From NCBI RefSeq assembly GCF_034387475.1, contig NZ_JAXCIL010000002.1:1860001-1924000 (forward strand): a DNA stretch of 64,000 bases, given 5' to 3'. The position numbers and the translations under genes were made by a program. Each line of letters opens with the position of its first letter. Positions within the stretch are counted from its first letter, which is position 1. Source of the stretch: Pseudomonas sp. Teo4. GTDB lineage: Bacteria > Pseudomonadota > Gammaproteobacteria > Pseudomonadales > Pseudomonadaceae. Shown here piece after piece: positions 1 to 7,139 of the stretch. The notes beneath the pieces were generated by a model. The model was not told the origin of the DNA, did no database searches, and saw only the letters and a list, made by a program, of their open reading frames with translations.

Positions 1-387
1 GCGCTCGGTCCACTGTTGCTCGCTGATCTTGCCGTTCTGGTTGTCCCAGAAACTCTGGAAAACGTACGGGTTGTCCAGCAGCACGCGAATGCTGCCGGAG
101 AACTCGGACCACACCAGGTTCTCGATCAGGTTGGCCGTGTCGAGCGAACAGAGTTTGTCGAGAAAGGCTTTGAACGTAGATTGTTCGGAGAGGCGGTATT
201 GCTCGTCGATGTCGGTGGCATAGGCCGAGTTGAAGGCGATCCACAGGAAGATGAAGCGCCCGTCGACATCGTCCGCCTGTTCGGCGCGGTTCAGCCAGCT
301 CAGCGCGCGATGAACCCGCAAGGTGAGGTTGGGGTGATGACCTTCACGTTCCTGGCGGTGACGGGTCTTGAGTGCTGTGTAGTCCAT
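1..387 (-). CDS. HEPN-like protein, N-terminal part (runs off the window)
   Basis: The reading frame is open for 129 codons from an ATG at 387 to base 1, so the C-terminus is missing. The protein starts MDYTALKTRHRQE and contains the phrase FIFLWIAFNSAYA near residues 49-61. A phrase of this kind (F..LW.AFN..Y) is typical of HEPN-fold proteins of the Apea-like group found in defence islands. The catalytic RxxxxH motif of HEPN RNases, if present, would lie in the missing part. The gene is divergent from the 494-aa gene at 608, with about 220 bp between them that could hold both promoters. HEPN membership is inferred from sequence pattern only. Confidence 0.6.
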   Translation of the reverse strand, partial: MDYTALKTRHRQEREGHHPNLTLRVHRALSWLNRAEQADDVDGRFIFLWIAFNSAYATDIDEQYRLSEQSTFKAFLDKLCSLDTANLIENLVWSEFSGSIRVLLDNPYVFQSFWDNQNGKISEQQWTER

Positions 388-607
388 GGGATGGCCGATC
401 CTCGGGCGCGTGAGCGATATGTAAGAATGTGAGTTGTGTCTTAAATATTTACATGTTTTTCGATGAGCTGACGCAGATAGGCAGATGGCTCTATCCCGCG
501 CTTCGGAACCTGCTCCATTTGTTTACCTGTATGCACAGACAATGTGGACGCAGCGTGTCATTTTGCTTAGGTTATGGCCATTAGACACTACCTGCAAGGC
601 AGCCTGC

Positions 608-2092
608 ATGAAGCGTGAACAGTTCCTGGCACAACCTGAAGTTGCAGCGTTCGTTGATTGGCTCGTGGTCAAGTTGCCCGCCCTCACTTTCAAATTGCGT
701 TTCAAGTCCAGCAAGTTCGTGCCCGGTGGTTTGAACGTCGATGTACTGGGGTTCGAGCAGGTCATTGGGCACTATCGCTGGAAGGCCAGCTGGAGCGACT
801 CCAGCCAGCAGCCCGTTGACTCTGCAACCTGGGCCGAGACCCGGCGCTCGCTTGGGCAGTTGCGTGAGTGGTTGGCCAGTGCGGTGAGTGCCAATGATGA
901 ACAACAGGCGCTGCAGGCCTGCTTGCAGATTCTTCGCTGGGGTGGGGTGAGGGGCGCGATCCCGTTCCTGCACCGGCTGGCGGGGCAGGGAAAGTTGTCG
1001 AGCTACCTGCGCAAGATGGCTGGGCTGATGTCGCTGGACGGTGACAACGACCTGGATGATCTCGATGCAAACAGCGTCGAGCGTTTCGATTCTGGCCTGA
1101 CCAAGATCCATGCGTTGCTCGACCTGACTGGCTCGCCCATTTACGACAGCCGCGTTGGTGCTGCGATCGCGATGTTGTATTCGCAGTTCCGCCAGCAATG
1201 GTCGGGGAAAGGCAAGCCGCTGCTGAAGTTCCCATCCGGTGGTGCCCGTGGTGACCAGATCCGTAACCCAGGTGCCTTTGCAGGCTGCCTGCCGGCGCCG
1301 CAGTTCTCGACGATCGAGTACGCCGAGTGGGCGCGCTGGCAGGTGCGGTTGGGCTGGATCATTCGGGCGGTGCTCGAGCGAACCCAGTGGTTTGCTGACC
1401 AAGGTGCACTGCCGGCTCGCTGTCATGCGTTCGAGGCAAGTTTGTTCATGCTCGGCTATGACCTTCGTTGCTTCGATTTGACGCAGGTGCCCGAGGCGAA
1501 GGATGAGGTACCAGCGGAGGAGGGTAGCGACGAGGTACGCGGCGGCAGAGGGTGGGTGCCCACGGGGCACCCCTTCAGCCAGGTCCTCAAGGATTACCTG
1601 GCCTTCCGTCAGGCGGGGGGTGCGCTCGACAACAAGGCGTCGTTCGTCGACTGGCTGGTGGCCCAACCGCGAGACGAGAAGCCACTTTCGCGTACGACTG
1701 CACAGGGCTACTGCTTTGCGTTTTCCATTGAGGAATTCGACCTGTTCGGTCGGCCATTGGCCGAGCTCAAGCTGATCGTTGCCGGTGGCGAGGACGGGCT
1801 GCGTGCGGCCATGGGCACCGAGGTACTGGAGCCGTTCACCATGGGGGACGAACGTGTGGGTGTGTGCCTGGTGGATGTGCTGATCACCGGCAATGCGTAT
1901 GCCGGTGCAACGACCGAAAAGGCACGCGTCGACGCCATCCTGAGCGCCGGATACGCCGGGACCGAAAATGCCGCCAAGACGTTGATGGCCCTCGGGCGCA
2001 ACGTGGGCAAACACTTCGGCCTGCTCGATGAACAGCACTTGCCGACGCGCTTGTTCATGCAGTTTTACCAGCCATGCCTGCTTGACGCCTGA
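608..2092 (+). CDS. Unrecognised 494-aa cytoplasmic protein
   Basis: I do not recognise this family. The frame is open from 485, but the ATG at 608 (MKREQFLAQPEV) is preferred: the 41 residues before it look unlike coding sequence and an AAGGCA-type site lies about 6 bases upstream. No signal peptide or membrane segment is visible. A phrase near residues 175-195 (LTGSPIYDSRVGAAIA) recalls the Y/I-D-x-R-V segment of some helix-hairpin-helix glycosylase-like proteins, but this is weak. A charged, glycine-rich linker near residue 300 separates it from a C-terminal part of about 190 residues. The gene heads a same-strand group of small genes (2243-2844) and is followed by two tandem hairpins. Confidence 0.75.
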   Translation: MKREQFLAQPEVAAFVDWLVVKLPALTFKLRFKSSKFVPGGLNVDVLGFEQVIGHYRWKASWSDSSQQPVDSATWAETRRSLGQLREWLASAVSANDEQQALQACLQILRWGGVRGAIPFLHRLAGQGKLSSYLRKMAGLMSLDGDNDLDDLDANSVERFDSGLTKIHALLDLTGSPIYDSRVGAAIAMLYSQFRQQWSGKGKPLLKFPSGGARGDQIRNPGAFAGCLPAPQFSTIEYAEWARWQVRLGWIIRAVLERTQWFADQGALPARCHAFEASLFMLGYDLRCFDLTQVPEAKDEVPAEEGSDEVRGGRGWVPTGHPFSQVLKDYLAFRQAGGALDNKASFVDWLVAQPRDEKPLSRTTAQGYCFAFSIEEFDLFGRPLAELKLIVAGGEDGLRAAMGTEVLEPFTMGDERVGVCLVDVLITGNAYAGATTEKARVDAILSAGYAGTENAAKTLMALGRNVGKHFGLLDEQHLPTRLFMQFYQPCLLDA

Positions 2093-2107
2093 ACCACGTA
2101 CACGGCC

Positions 2108-2153
2108 ATGGGCAGCTACAGCTGCCCATTGATGCGACACACCCTGTCGCATC
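2108..2153 (+). terminator. Two tandem hairpins after the 494-aa gene
   Basis: Two perfect 9-bp inverted repeats follow each other: ATGGGCAGC/GCTGCCCAT (2108-2116 and 2121-2129) and GATGCGACA/TGTCGCATC (2131-2139 and 2145-2153). There is no T-run, so they may act as mRNA-stabilising or attenuating structures rather than a strong intrinsic terminator. Confidence 0.45.
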
Positions 2154-2242
2154 TGCCCCTGATGATCAGCTCATCAGAAGCGTGAGCGGTGGCTTGCACC
2201 GCTTTGTGACGCTGAAACCTGTCATTCCGAAGAGGTGCTGCC

Positions 2243-2362
2243 ATGAAGAATCTGTTCGCAATTGTTGGCGTTATCGTCGTTGCCAAGAAGGGCTACGAGT
2301 TTGTTCGTGAATACATGGCTATGAAAGAAGAGCTCGAAAAGCGCGCGGCCGAGTCGGCGTGA
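2243..2362 (+). CDS. 39-aa single-span membrane microprotein
   Basis: The ATG at 2243 follows an AGAGGTG ribosome site with good spacing. The product is 39 residues: a hydrophobic N-terminal stretch (LFAIVGVIVVA, residues 4-14), then a basic KK and a charged helical tail (EELEKRAAE). This is the profile of a small inner-membrane peptide with its tail in the cytoplasm. It lies between the 494-aa gene and a zinc-ribbon gene on the same strand, so it may be part of the same transcript. Function unknown. Confidence 0.5.
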   Translation: MKNLFAIVGVIVVAKKGYEFVREYMAMKEELEKRAAESA

Positions 2363-2409
2363 CTGTTCGCCCACATCGTTTTTTCAGCTAGCCAAGGGTG
2401 CCTGCTCCT

Positions 2410-2610
2410 ATGCCTATACCGCCTCGCCCGTCCACTTTCAGTTGCCCCCAATGCCATTGGCATGCCACGACGTTACCGGCCAGTGACGCGCTGTGCGAGG
2501 GGAGGGACTGGTTCTCGACTTGCCCTTCGTGCCGGAGCACCAAGCTGGAGGTCAGGGCTGCTACGCAGTTGGAGATACTCAAGGCCAAACTGTTGCGACC
2601 GTTTAGCTGA
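2410..2610 (+). CDS. Small zinc-ribbon protein (paralogue of the one at 11157-11366)
   Basis: The product is 66 residues with two CxxC pairs (Cys12/Cys15 and Cys38/Cys41), a classic zinc-ribbon layout. The start is put at the ATG at 2410 rather than the GTG at 2398, because the second copy at 11157-11366 begins with the same MPIPP. An AAGGG site lies 11 bases upstream. The two proteins share MPIPP, TF, C..C.W, PASDAL and RDW, roughly half of the aligned positions. Zinc ribbons of this size usually act as adaptor or nucleic-acid-binding domains; the partner is unknown. It is 24 bases from the next gene. Confidence 0.7.
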   Translation: MPIPPRPSTFSCPQCHWHATTLPASDALCEGRDWFSTCPSCRSTKLEVRAATQLEILKAKLLRPFS

Positions 2611-2634
2611 CGCACTTCTTGTTGGAGGTTGGCG

Positions 2635-2844
2635 ATGAGTGACGAGCAAGAACGAGGTGACCCGGATGCCATTCCCGCACAGCCGGATGCAGATGAAGAC
2701 GCGCCGGAATACAGCGACGAGTTTGCCGCGATGATCCTGGCGCAAGAAGACAGCGACTTCGAAGAAATTGATGCCGATGACCTGTTGGCATTGCTTGACC
2801 AGATGCTCGAAGAGGCCCGGAGCTTGGGGCGCAGTCGGCAGTGA
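2635..2844 (+). CDS. 69-aa strongly acidic protein
   Basis: The start is the ATG at 2635, six bases after a GGAGG site (2624-2628). The product MSDEQERGDPDAIPA... is very rich in Asp and Glu, especially at residues 18-55 (DADEDAPEYSDEF, EDSDFEEIDADD), and ends in a short basic tail (RSLGRSRQ). It has no cysteine and no membrane segment. Very acidic small proteins can act as DNA mimics or inhibitors, but nothing here shows that. It closes the four-gene group that starts at 608. Function unknown. Confidence 0.6.
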   Translation: MSDEQERGDPDAIPAQPDADEDAPEYSDEFAAMILAQEDSDFEEIDADDLLALLDQMLEEARSLGRSRQ

Positions 2845-3068
2845 TTGTCGGAAAGATTGAACGGGGAGGGCTGGCAGTCCAAGTATATGCTGGCCAGGAA
2901 CCGAAGCAGCGTACTTCGGCGATCCTTGAACACTGTCAGGGCCGGATGCTGTTTATAATAGTCCAAACCTATTGGTGATTCGGTAAGCGTCTCTGTTTTT
3001 TATAATTAAAAAACAGTGATATCATATGGCCTCCATTGGTGCGTTCAGGCTTTGAGGGTTTTACCGTG

Positions 3069-3863
3069 ATGGATAAAATATCTGATGTCGATTTGAAGGC
3101 CCTTCAGAATGCAAGAAATTTACTGGAGAATCCTGGCGTTGCAGTGAAGGTCACGAATCTTATAGGTGCGCCAATTGAAAAGGGATTTGAGTTGTTACCT
3201 AAGGATTGGAACAAAAATATTGGTGATGTTGTAAAGACAGCTCTGCTCAAAGCATCAGATATGGCAACCTCCACGATGAAAGATGTCCCAGGTGAGGAAT
3301 CCTCCAACATTTGGCACAAGTTGGGAGTGGCTGTCACCGGTGGAATCGGAGGCTTTTTTGGATTGCCAGCTTTGGCAGTCGAGCTTCCGATCTCGACTGC
3401 AATTATGATGCGTTCCATCGCTGATATAGCAAGAAGCGAAGGAGAGTCAATATCTGACGCCGAGACCAAACAAGCCTGTCTAACGGTGTTTGCTCTTGGC
3501 GGCGAGAGTGTTGATGATGACTGCGCTGAAAGTACATATTACGCTGTGAGAACAGCCCTTGCTAAGTCAGTTGCAAGTGCTTCTGAGTTCCTCGTAACGA
3601 AAAAGCTTACCGAGGAAGGCGCTCCAGTTCTAGTGAAGCTAATAGCTGCAATTGCAGAGCGGTTTAGTGTTCAAGTCACTGAGAAAGTTGCAGCGCAAGC
3701 TGTTCCGGCCATTGGGGCGGCAGGAGGTGCATTTATAAATACTATATTTATGGATCACTTTCAGGATATGGCAAGAGGGCACTTTACCGTCAGGCGGTTG
3801 GAGAAAAAATATGGTGCTGAGTTGGTGAGGTCAGTTTACGACGGGCTTCCAAAATTCGGTTAA
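3069..3863 (+). CDS. EcsC-family protein
   Basis: The 264-aa product matches the EcsC family in its overall pattern: an amphipathic N-terminal part, a central glycine/alanine-rich hydrophobic region (residues 95-125, with GGIGGFFGLPALAVELP), and a C-terminal helical part with FMDHFQDMARGHFTVRRLE. EcsC proteins are peripheral or integral membrane proteins of poorly known function, first named from a Bacillus ABC-transporter locus. Start ATG 3069 is chosen; the frame is open upstream to 3036 but lacks a better ribosome site. The gene is clearly AT-richer than its neighbours, which suggests separate transfer. It converges on the 112-aa gene across a perfect bidirectional terminator. Confidence 0.75.
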   Translation: MDKISDVDLKALQNARNLLENPGVAVKVTNLIGAPIEKGFELLPKDWNKNIGDVVKTALLKASDMATSTMKDVPGEESSNIWHKLGVAVTGGIGGFFGLPALAVELPISTAIMMRSIADIARSEGESISDAETKQACLTVFALGGESVDDDCAESTYYAVRTALAKSVASASEFLVTKKLTEEGAPVLVKLIAAIAERFSVQVTEKVAAQAVPAIGAAGGAFINTIFMDHFQDMARGHFTVRRLEKKYGAELVRSVYDGLPKFG

Positions 3864-3896
3864 GTCTAAAGGCCGCAACCTAGGCGGCCTTTAGAC
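3864..3896. terminator. Bidirectional intrinsic terminator between converging genes
   Basis: A perfect 13-bp inverted repeat (3864-3876 and 3884-3896, GTCTAAAGGCCGC and its complement) with a 7-base loop starts right after the EcsC stop codon and ends 5 bases before the stop of the convergent gene. The A/T-rich outer arms give short U-runs in both directions. Confidence 0.8.
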
Positions 3897-3901
3897 GTAT
3901 T

Positions 3902-4240
3902 TTACCGTAAGACTCGGTCAATTGAATCGCGGAGGGTTTCTGCGGAATGAGAGCTGTCAAGTGAAACACTTTCACGAAGCCGCTTCAGTGCTCGAAGTGC
4001 GGGTTCATCACTTTTCAATAAATCTTGAGCCTCCCATCCACCCATAGCAGCCAAGGCAAGAGCGCGTTTCGAAGCATTGTTACGCTCGCTAGTATTATTT
4101 TGATTGTAAAAATCTCTAAGGCGGTCGGAAGATGCATTGCGCATTTTGTCCCAGGCTTCAAGTTGTTGCTTTGTAACCGCATCTCCCATGGACTTGATCG
4201 CTGCCTTACCAATGCCGGCAACGATATCAAATAATCCCAT
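3902..4240 (-). CDS. 112-aa helical protein of unknown function
   Basis: The start is the ATG at 4240 (MGLFDIVAGIGKAAIKS), preceded by an AAGAGGA ribosome site. The product is mostly predicted helix with many Asn, Ser, Lys and Arg residues in the middle and a C-terminal Leu/Arg-rich part. The N-terminus MGLFDIVAGIGKAAIK is amphipathic and could associate with membranes. It is AT-rich like the EcsC gene it converges on, so the two probably arrived together. A longer form would exist if an A8 tract (T8 at 4314-4321) were one base longer, because an upstream open frame starting at 4386 would then fuse to it. Family not recognised. Confidence 0.55.
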   Translation of the reverse strand: MGLFDIVAGIGKAAIKSMGDAVTKQQLEAWDKMRNASSDRLRDFYNQNNTSERNNASKRALALAAMGGWEAQDLLKSDEPALRALKRLRESVSLDSSHSAETLRDSIDRVLR

Positions 4241-4471
4241 TTTGCATTCCTCTTGCTTGTATGCACTGTTTGCCCCAATACATTTTGGGATCCCCAAACT
4301 AGTGTAGGCTTTCTTTTTTTTGGTGGCAATACGACATCACTCAGGTCAGATTCTGTCCTAGGCTTAGGCGCCTTTTCAGAGCTCATGCTCGTGCATCGAA
4401 ACCACGATCAATATTAAGGCGGGTGGTTTGCGTAGCCCCTTATGGGCTGCGGGTTGTAGGGATTGGGGTAG

Positions 4472-4750
4472 TTCGGGGTGGTAGCTTTGCGCCGATTCTG
4501 ATTCCCAAGCATGAGCGTCGGTTTGCCGGCTTTGATGACAAGATCATCGCCATGTATGCCCAAGGCATGAAAGTGCGGGAGATCCGGGCATTTCTGGTTG
4601 AGCAGTATGGCACTGAGGTGTCTGCCGACTTCATCAGCTCGTTGACCGACGAAGTCAGGTTCGCGGCTCGACACCGGACTATTCTTCTCCGAGTCCCCAG
4701 AAACTTGCAGGCGGCTCTCGATGGGGTTTTGTACGGCTATGAAGGACTCT
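4472..4750 (+). pseudogene. IS256-family (mutator-type) transposase remnant
   Basis: The frame encodes [18 protein letters not shown], then [15 protein letters not shown] and [17 protein letters not shown]. This matches the conserved N-terminal third of IS256-family transposases (GSF.P.L.PKH.RR..GFDDKI...YA.GM..R.I). The match stops after about 60 codons; the DDE catalytic core and the inverted-repeat ends are missing, so it is a dead fragment. It marks a junction between the AT-rich EcsC patch and the dynamin operon, and the dynamin stop codon lies only about 45 bases beyond. Confidence 0.8.
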
Positions 4751-4793
4751 GATTTAAAGGCACCGGGGCCATTTGCTCAGTGCCTTCCTCACT

Positions 4794-7139
4794 CTAGCGG
4801 CGTATCCGAAGCCGAAGAAAGTCTTCCATTTCGGCGCCCTTGCTGTGTGCTTGATCAGAGACTCGCAAGGCCTTTTGCGCCGCCAGCTTGAGTTTGCGAC
4901 GAAGGTCTTCGCAATCACCCACTAACTGCTCAAATTCCGAGGTGTCAAACATCTGTTCTGATATCGGGAAGGCCCGCTCGATACGATCATGCAATGCAGT
5001 GCCGCCAATTTCGAGCGCGTCCAGTTTGAACGCGTTGAATTCGTTCTTGCGACCTTTCAATTGCGCAATGTCAGCTTTGATCGCACGTTTGTAGGCATCG
5101 AAAACGGCATCTAGCTTATTGGAAATCTTCCCGACTACGTCCACCTTGCAGTTGATAGACCGCAGGAACTGTTCGAACGTCAGCCCTGTTGATGGATAGG
5201 TTCTCTTGCGTGCAGTGGATGAGTAGGCACACATACCCGCGTACTCGATGTCTGCGAAGGCAAGGTCCTCGGCTACCTGTTCCATGATTTGATCAATGTC
5301 ATCCTCAGACTTAACATCAGCCTTGTTCAGCACGATGTACAACGAGTCTCCACGGAATGGCGTGGACTCGATGAACTCAATGTCGGACTGGTCGATGGTC
5401 CCGGCGGGGTCAAGGCCGATGACCCAGACCAGCGCAGTAGCCTGATTGACGAGAGAGGCTGCGGTGCTCCTGTCAGCAGCTGAGGCACCACCTGACGTAC
5501 CTGGGTTGTAGCCCGGTGTATCAATAATGCACAGGTTGCCGAACAGTTGCGGATCCATGGGCACCTTGACGCTGATGAAAGGCAGGATGCGGCGAAGATC
5601 GAAGCCGAAGGCTTTGACGTATTCGTGGGACATGGATGCGTAGAGGCTCGGCTCCAGGTCGATGGCTCCGCCGTTGTACGAATAGCCTTTAATCCTGGTT
5701 TCTTCAGAGCACACGACATAGCTGGGTACTACGGTCACCGGGTTGATGCCGGTCGCCAGGCGCACGCTTGAGTCTTTGATGAAGCTGTTGATGAACGCAG
5801 ACTTGCCGCTACTGAAGCCACCCGCAATGCTGAGGATGGTTTTGCCCGCAATGCTTGGGAAGTTATTCAGCATGCGCAGCTCGGCGAGAATCGCCTGCAT
5901 GTCGAGCACGGCCTGGGCTTCGCCTGCCAGCGACGATTCGCGGCCTGCGAACGCCATGTAATCGTGGTTGATCAGCTCGGCGAATCGGTCCAGCTCTTCA
6001 TTGACGGGAGGCTGCTGCGCCAGAACCCTGCTCACCAGGGAAAACTTTTCAGTGAGCGACAGGTGTTGCTGGTTAATGTTTGCGTAGTGGTTTTCGAGGT
6101 GCTGTTTGGACGCCTTCAGTTCCTCTGTGAAGCTCTCCAGCAATTCGACATTCTGCTCTTGGGCCGACAGTTGGGCTTTATGCTCGTCCAGATAGGCCTC
6201 GAGCTCACTGATTTGCGCAAGGGCCTGCCCCATGTGCTCTTCCAGCTTTGCAACATTGGCCTGTTCAGTATGCAACTGGGTCGACAGTGACGCATTGTGA
6301 GCCACCAGCTCACTGATGTGTGTGGCATGCCCGGCACATTGTTCATTCAACGACAGATTGGCGTCTTTCACCTCTTCGAGATGTTTTTGGACCTCGGCCA
6401 TCGTCCGCTCCAGGTCCGCAGCGTCTGCCTCTTTGGCCGTCAACTCTCGGTTGAGCTCGTCCAGCCGCTTTTCAAGATTGGCGATCTCATCAAGGGCCTG
6501 GAACTCTCTCCGTGCCAGATCTTCAGCCTCGGCCGTCTTCGCATGCAGCGCATCAGTGAGCGCCTGCTTGCGTGTTTGCAGATCGCCGATCTGTTCTGCC
6601 TGGTCTGCGCATTGATCGGTCAACGCTTGTTTGAGGCTTTCGAGCGCTTCGAGTTGATGGCGAACATTGGCCAGCGTTTGCTCAAGGTCGAGGATGTGCT
6701 GTTCTTTGTCGGCCAGCAGTTGCTTGTGCGCTGCCAGGTCTTGCTCCAGGCCGCTGATTGTCGCTAGTGCTTGTGCCTGACGCTCTTCGAGCTCCTTGGT
6801 GTAGACCTTGGCTTGTGCAAGCGCGAGCATTGCCTTCTGTAGCTTGGCGGTTTCCTGCTCAAGCGCCTTAGTGGTCGAGGCGAGCTTGCCTGTCTCGACC
6901 TGTAGCGCTTCGGCGAGCGTGTCATTGCTCTGATTCAGGGCGTGAATGCTGTCGCTCTGGCTTGCAGATAGCGTGGCAAGCGCCTGATGGCTGCTGAACA
7001 AAGTGTCTAGCTGGCGTTGGGCATCTTCAAGGTGGCCTTGCAGTTCCAACGCCAGTTTTTTGCGCTTGAATTGCCAGAACCGAGCGAGGGATTCCACGGC
7101 CGGCCGCGCCCGGTCATCAATGCGTGGCGGGGTGCTCAC
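4794..7139 (-). CDS. Dynamin-like GTPase with long N-terminal coiled coil (third of operon)
   Basis: The 781-aa product has about 400 residues of heptad-rich coiled coil first (residues 25-400, rich in LEQ, LAQ and ELE repeats), then a dynamin-type G domain. Visible motifs are the P-loop GGFSSGKS (about 439-446), DTPGYNPG (about 539-546) and NKAD (about 604-607). Only about 130 residues follow the G domain. This order is unusual, since bacterial dynamins normally start with the G domain. The GTG start at 7139 overlaps the stop of the preceding GTPase (GTGA), so translation is probably coupled. Dynamin-like proteins polymerise on and remodel membranes using GTP; the role here is inferred to be membrane-linked defence or stress response. 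Confidence 0.8.
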   Translation of the reverse strand: MSTPPRIDDRARPAVESLARFWQFKRKKLALELQGHLEDAQRQLDTLFSSHQALATLSASQSDSIHALNQSNDTLAEALQVETGKLASTTKALEQETAKLQKAMLALAQAKVYTKELEERQAQALATISGLEQDLAAHKQLLADKEQHILDLEQTLANVRHQLEALESLKQALTDQCADQAEQIGDLQTRKQALTDALHAKTAEAEDLARREFQALDEIANLEKRLDELNRELTAKEADAADLERTMAEVQKHLEEVKDANLSLNEQCAGHATHISELVAHNASLSTQLHTEQANVAKLEEHMGQALAQISELEAYLDEHKAQLSAQEQNVELLESFTEELKASKQHLENHYANINQQHLSLTEKFSLVSRVLAQQPPVNEELDRFAELINHDYMAFAGRESSLAGEAQAVLDMQAILAELRMLNNFPSIAGKTILSIAGGFSSGKSAFINSFIKDSSVRLATGINPVTVVPSYVVCSEETRIKGYSYNGGAIDLEPSLYASMSHEYVKAFGFDLRRILPFISVKVPMDPQLFGNLCIIDTPGYNPGTSGGASAADRSTAASLVNQATALVWVIGLDPAGTIDQSDIEFIESTPFRGDSLYIVLNKADVKSEDDIDQIMEQVAEDLAFADIEYAGMCAYSSTARKRTYPSTGLTFEQFLRSINCKVDVVGKISNKLDAVFDAYKRAIKADIAQLKGRKNEFNAFKLDALEIGGTALHDRIERAFPISEQMFDTSEFEQLVGDCEDLRRKLKLAAQKALRVSDQAHSKGAEMEDFLRLRIRR

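Noticed and set aside
581..2152. 523-aa open frame on the minus strand opposite the 494-aa gene
   Set aside because: It is the antisense shadow of the plus-strand gene; its composition is Arg/Gln/His-rich without domains, and the small genes that follow fit the plus strand.
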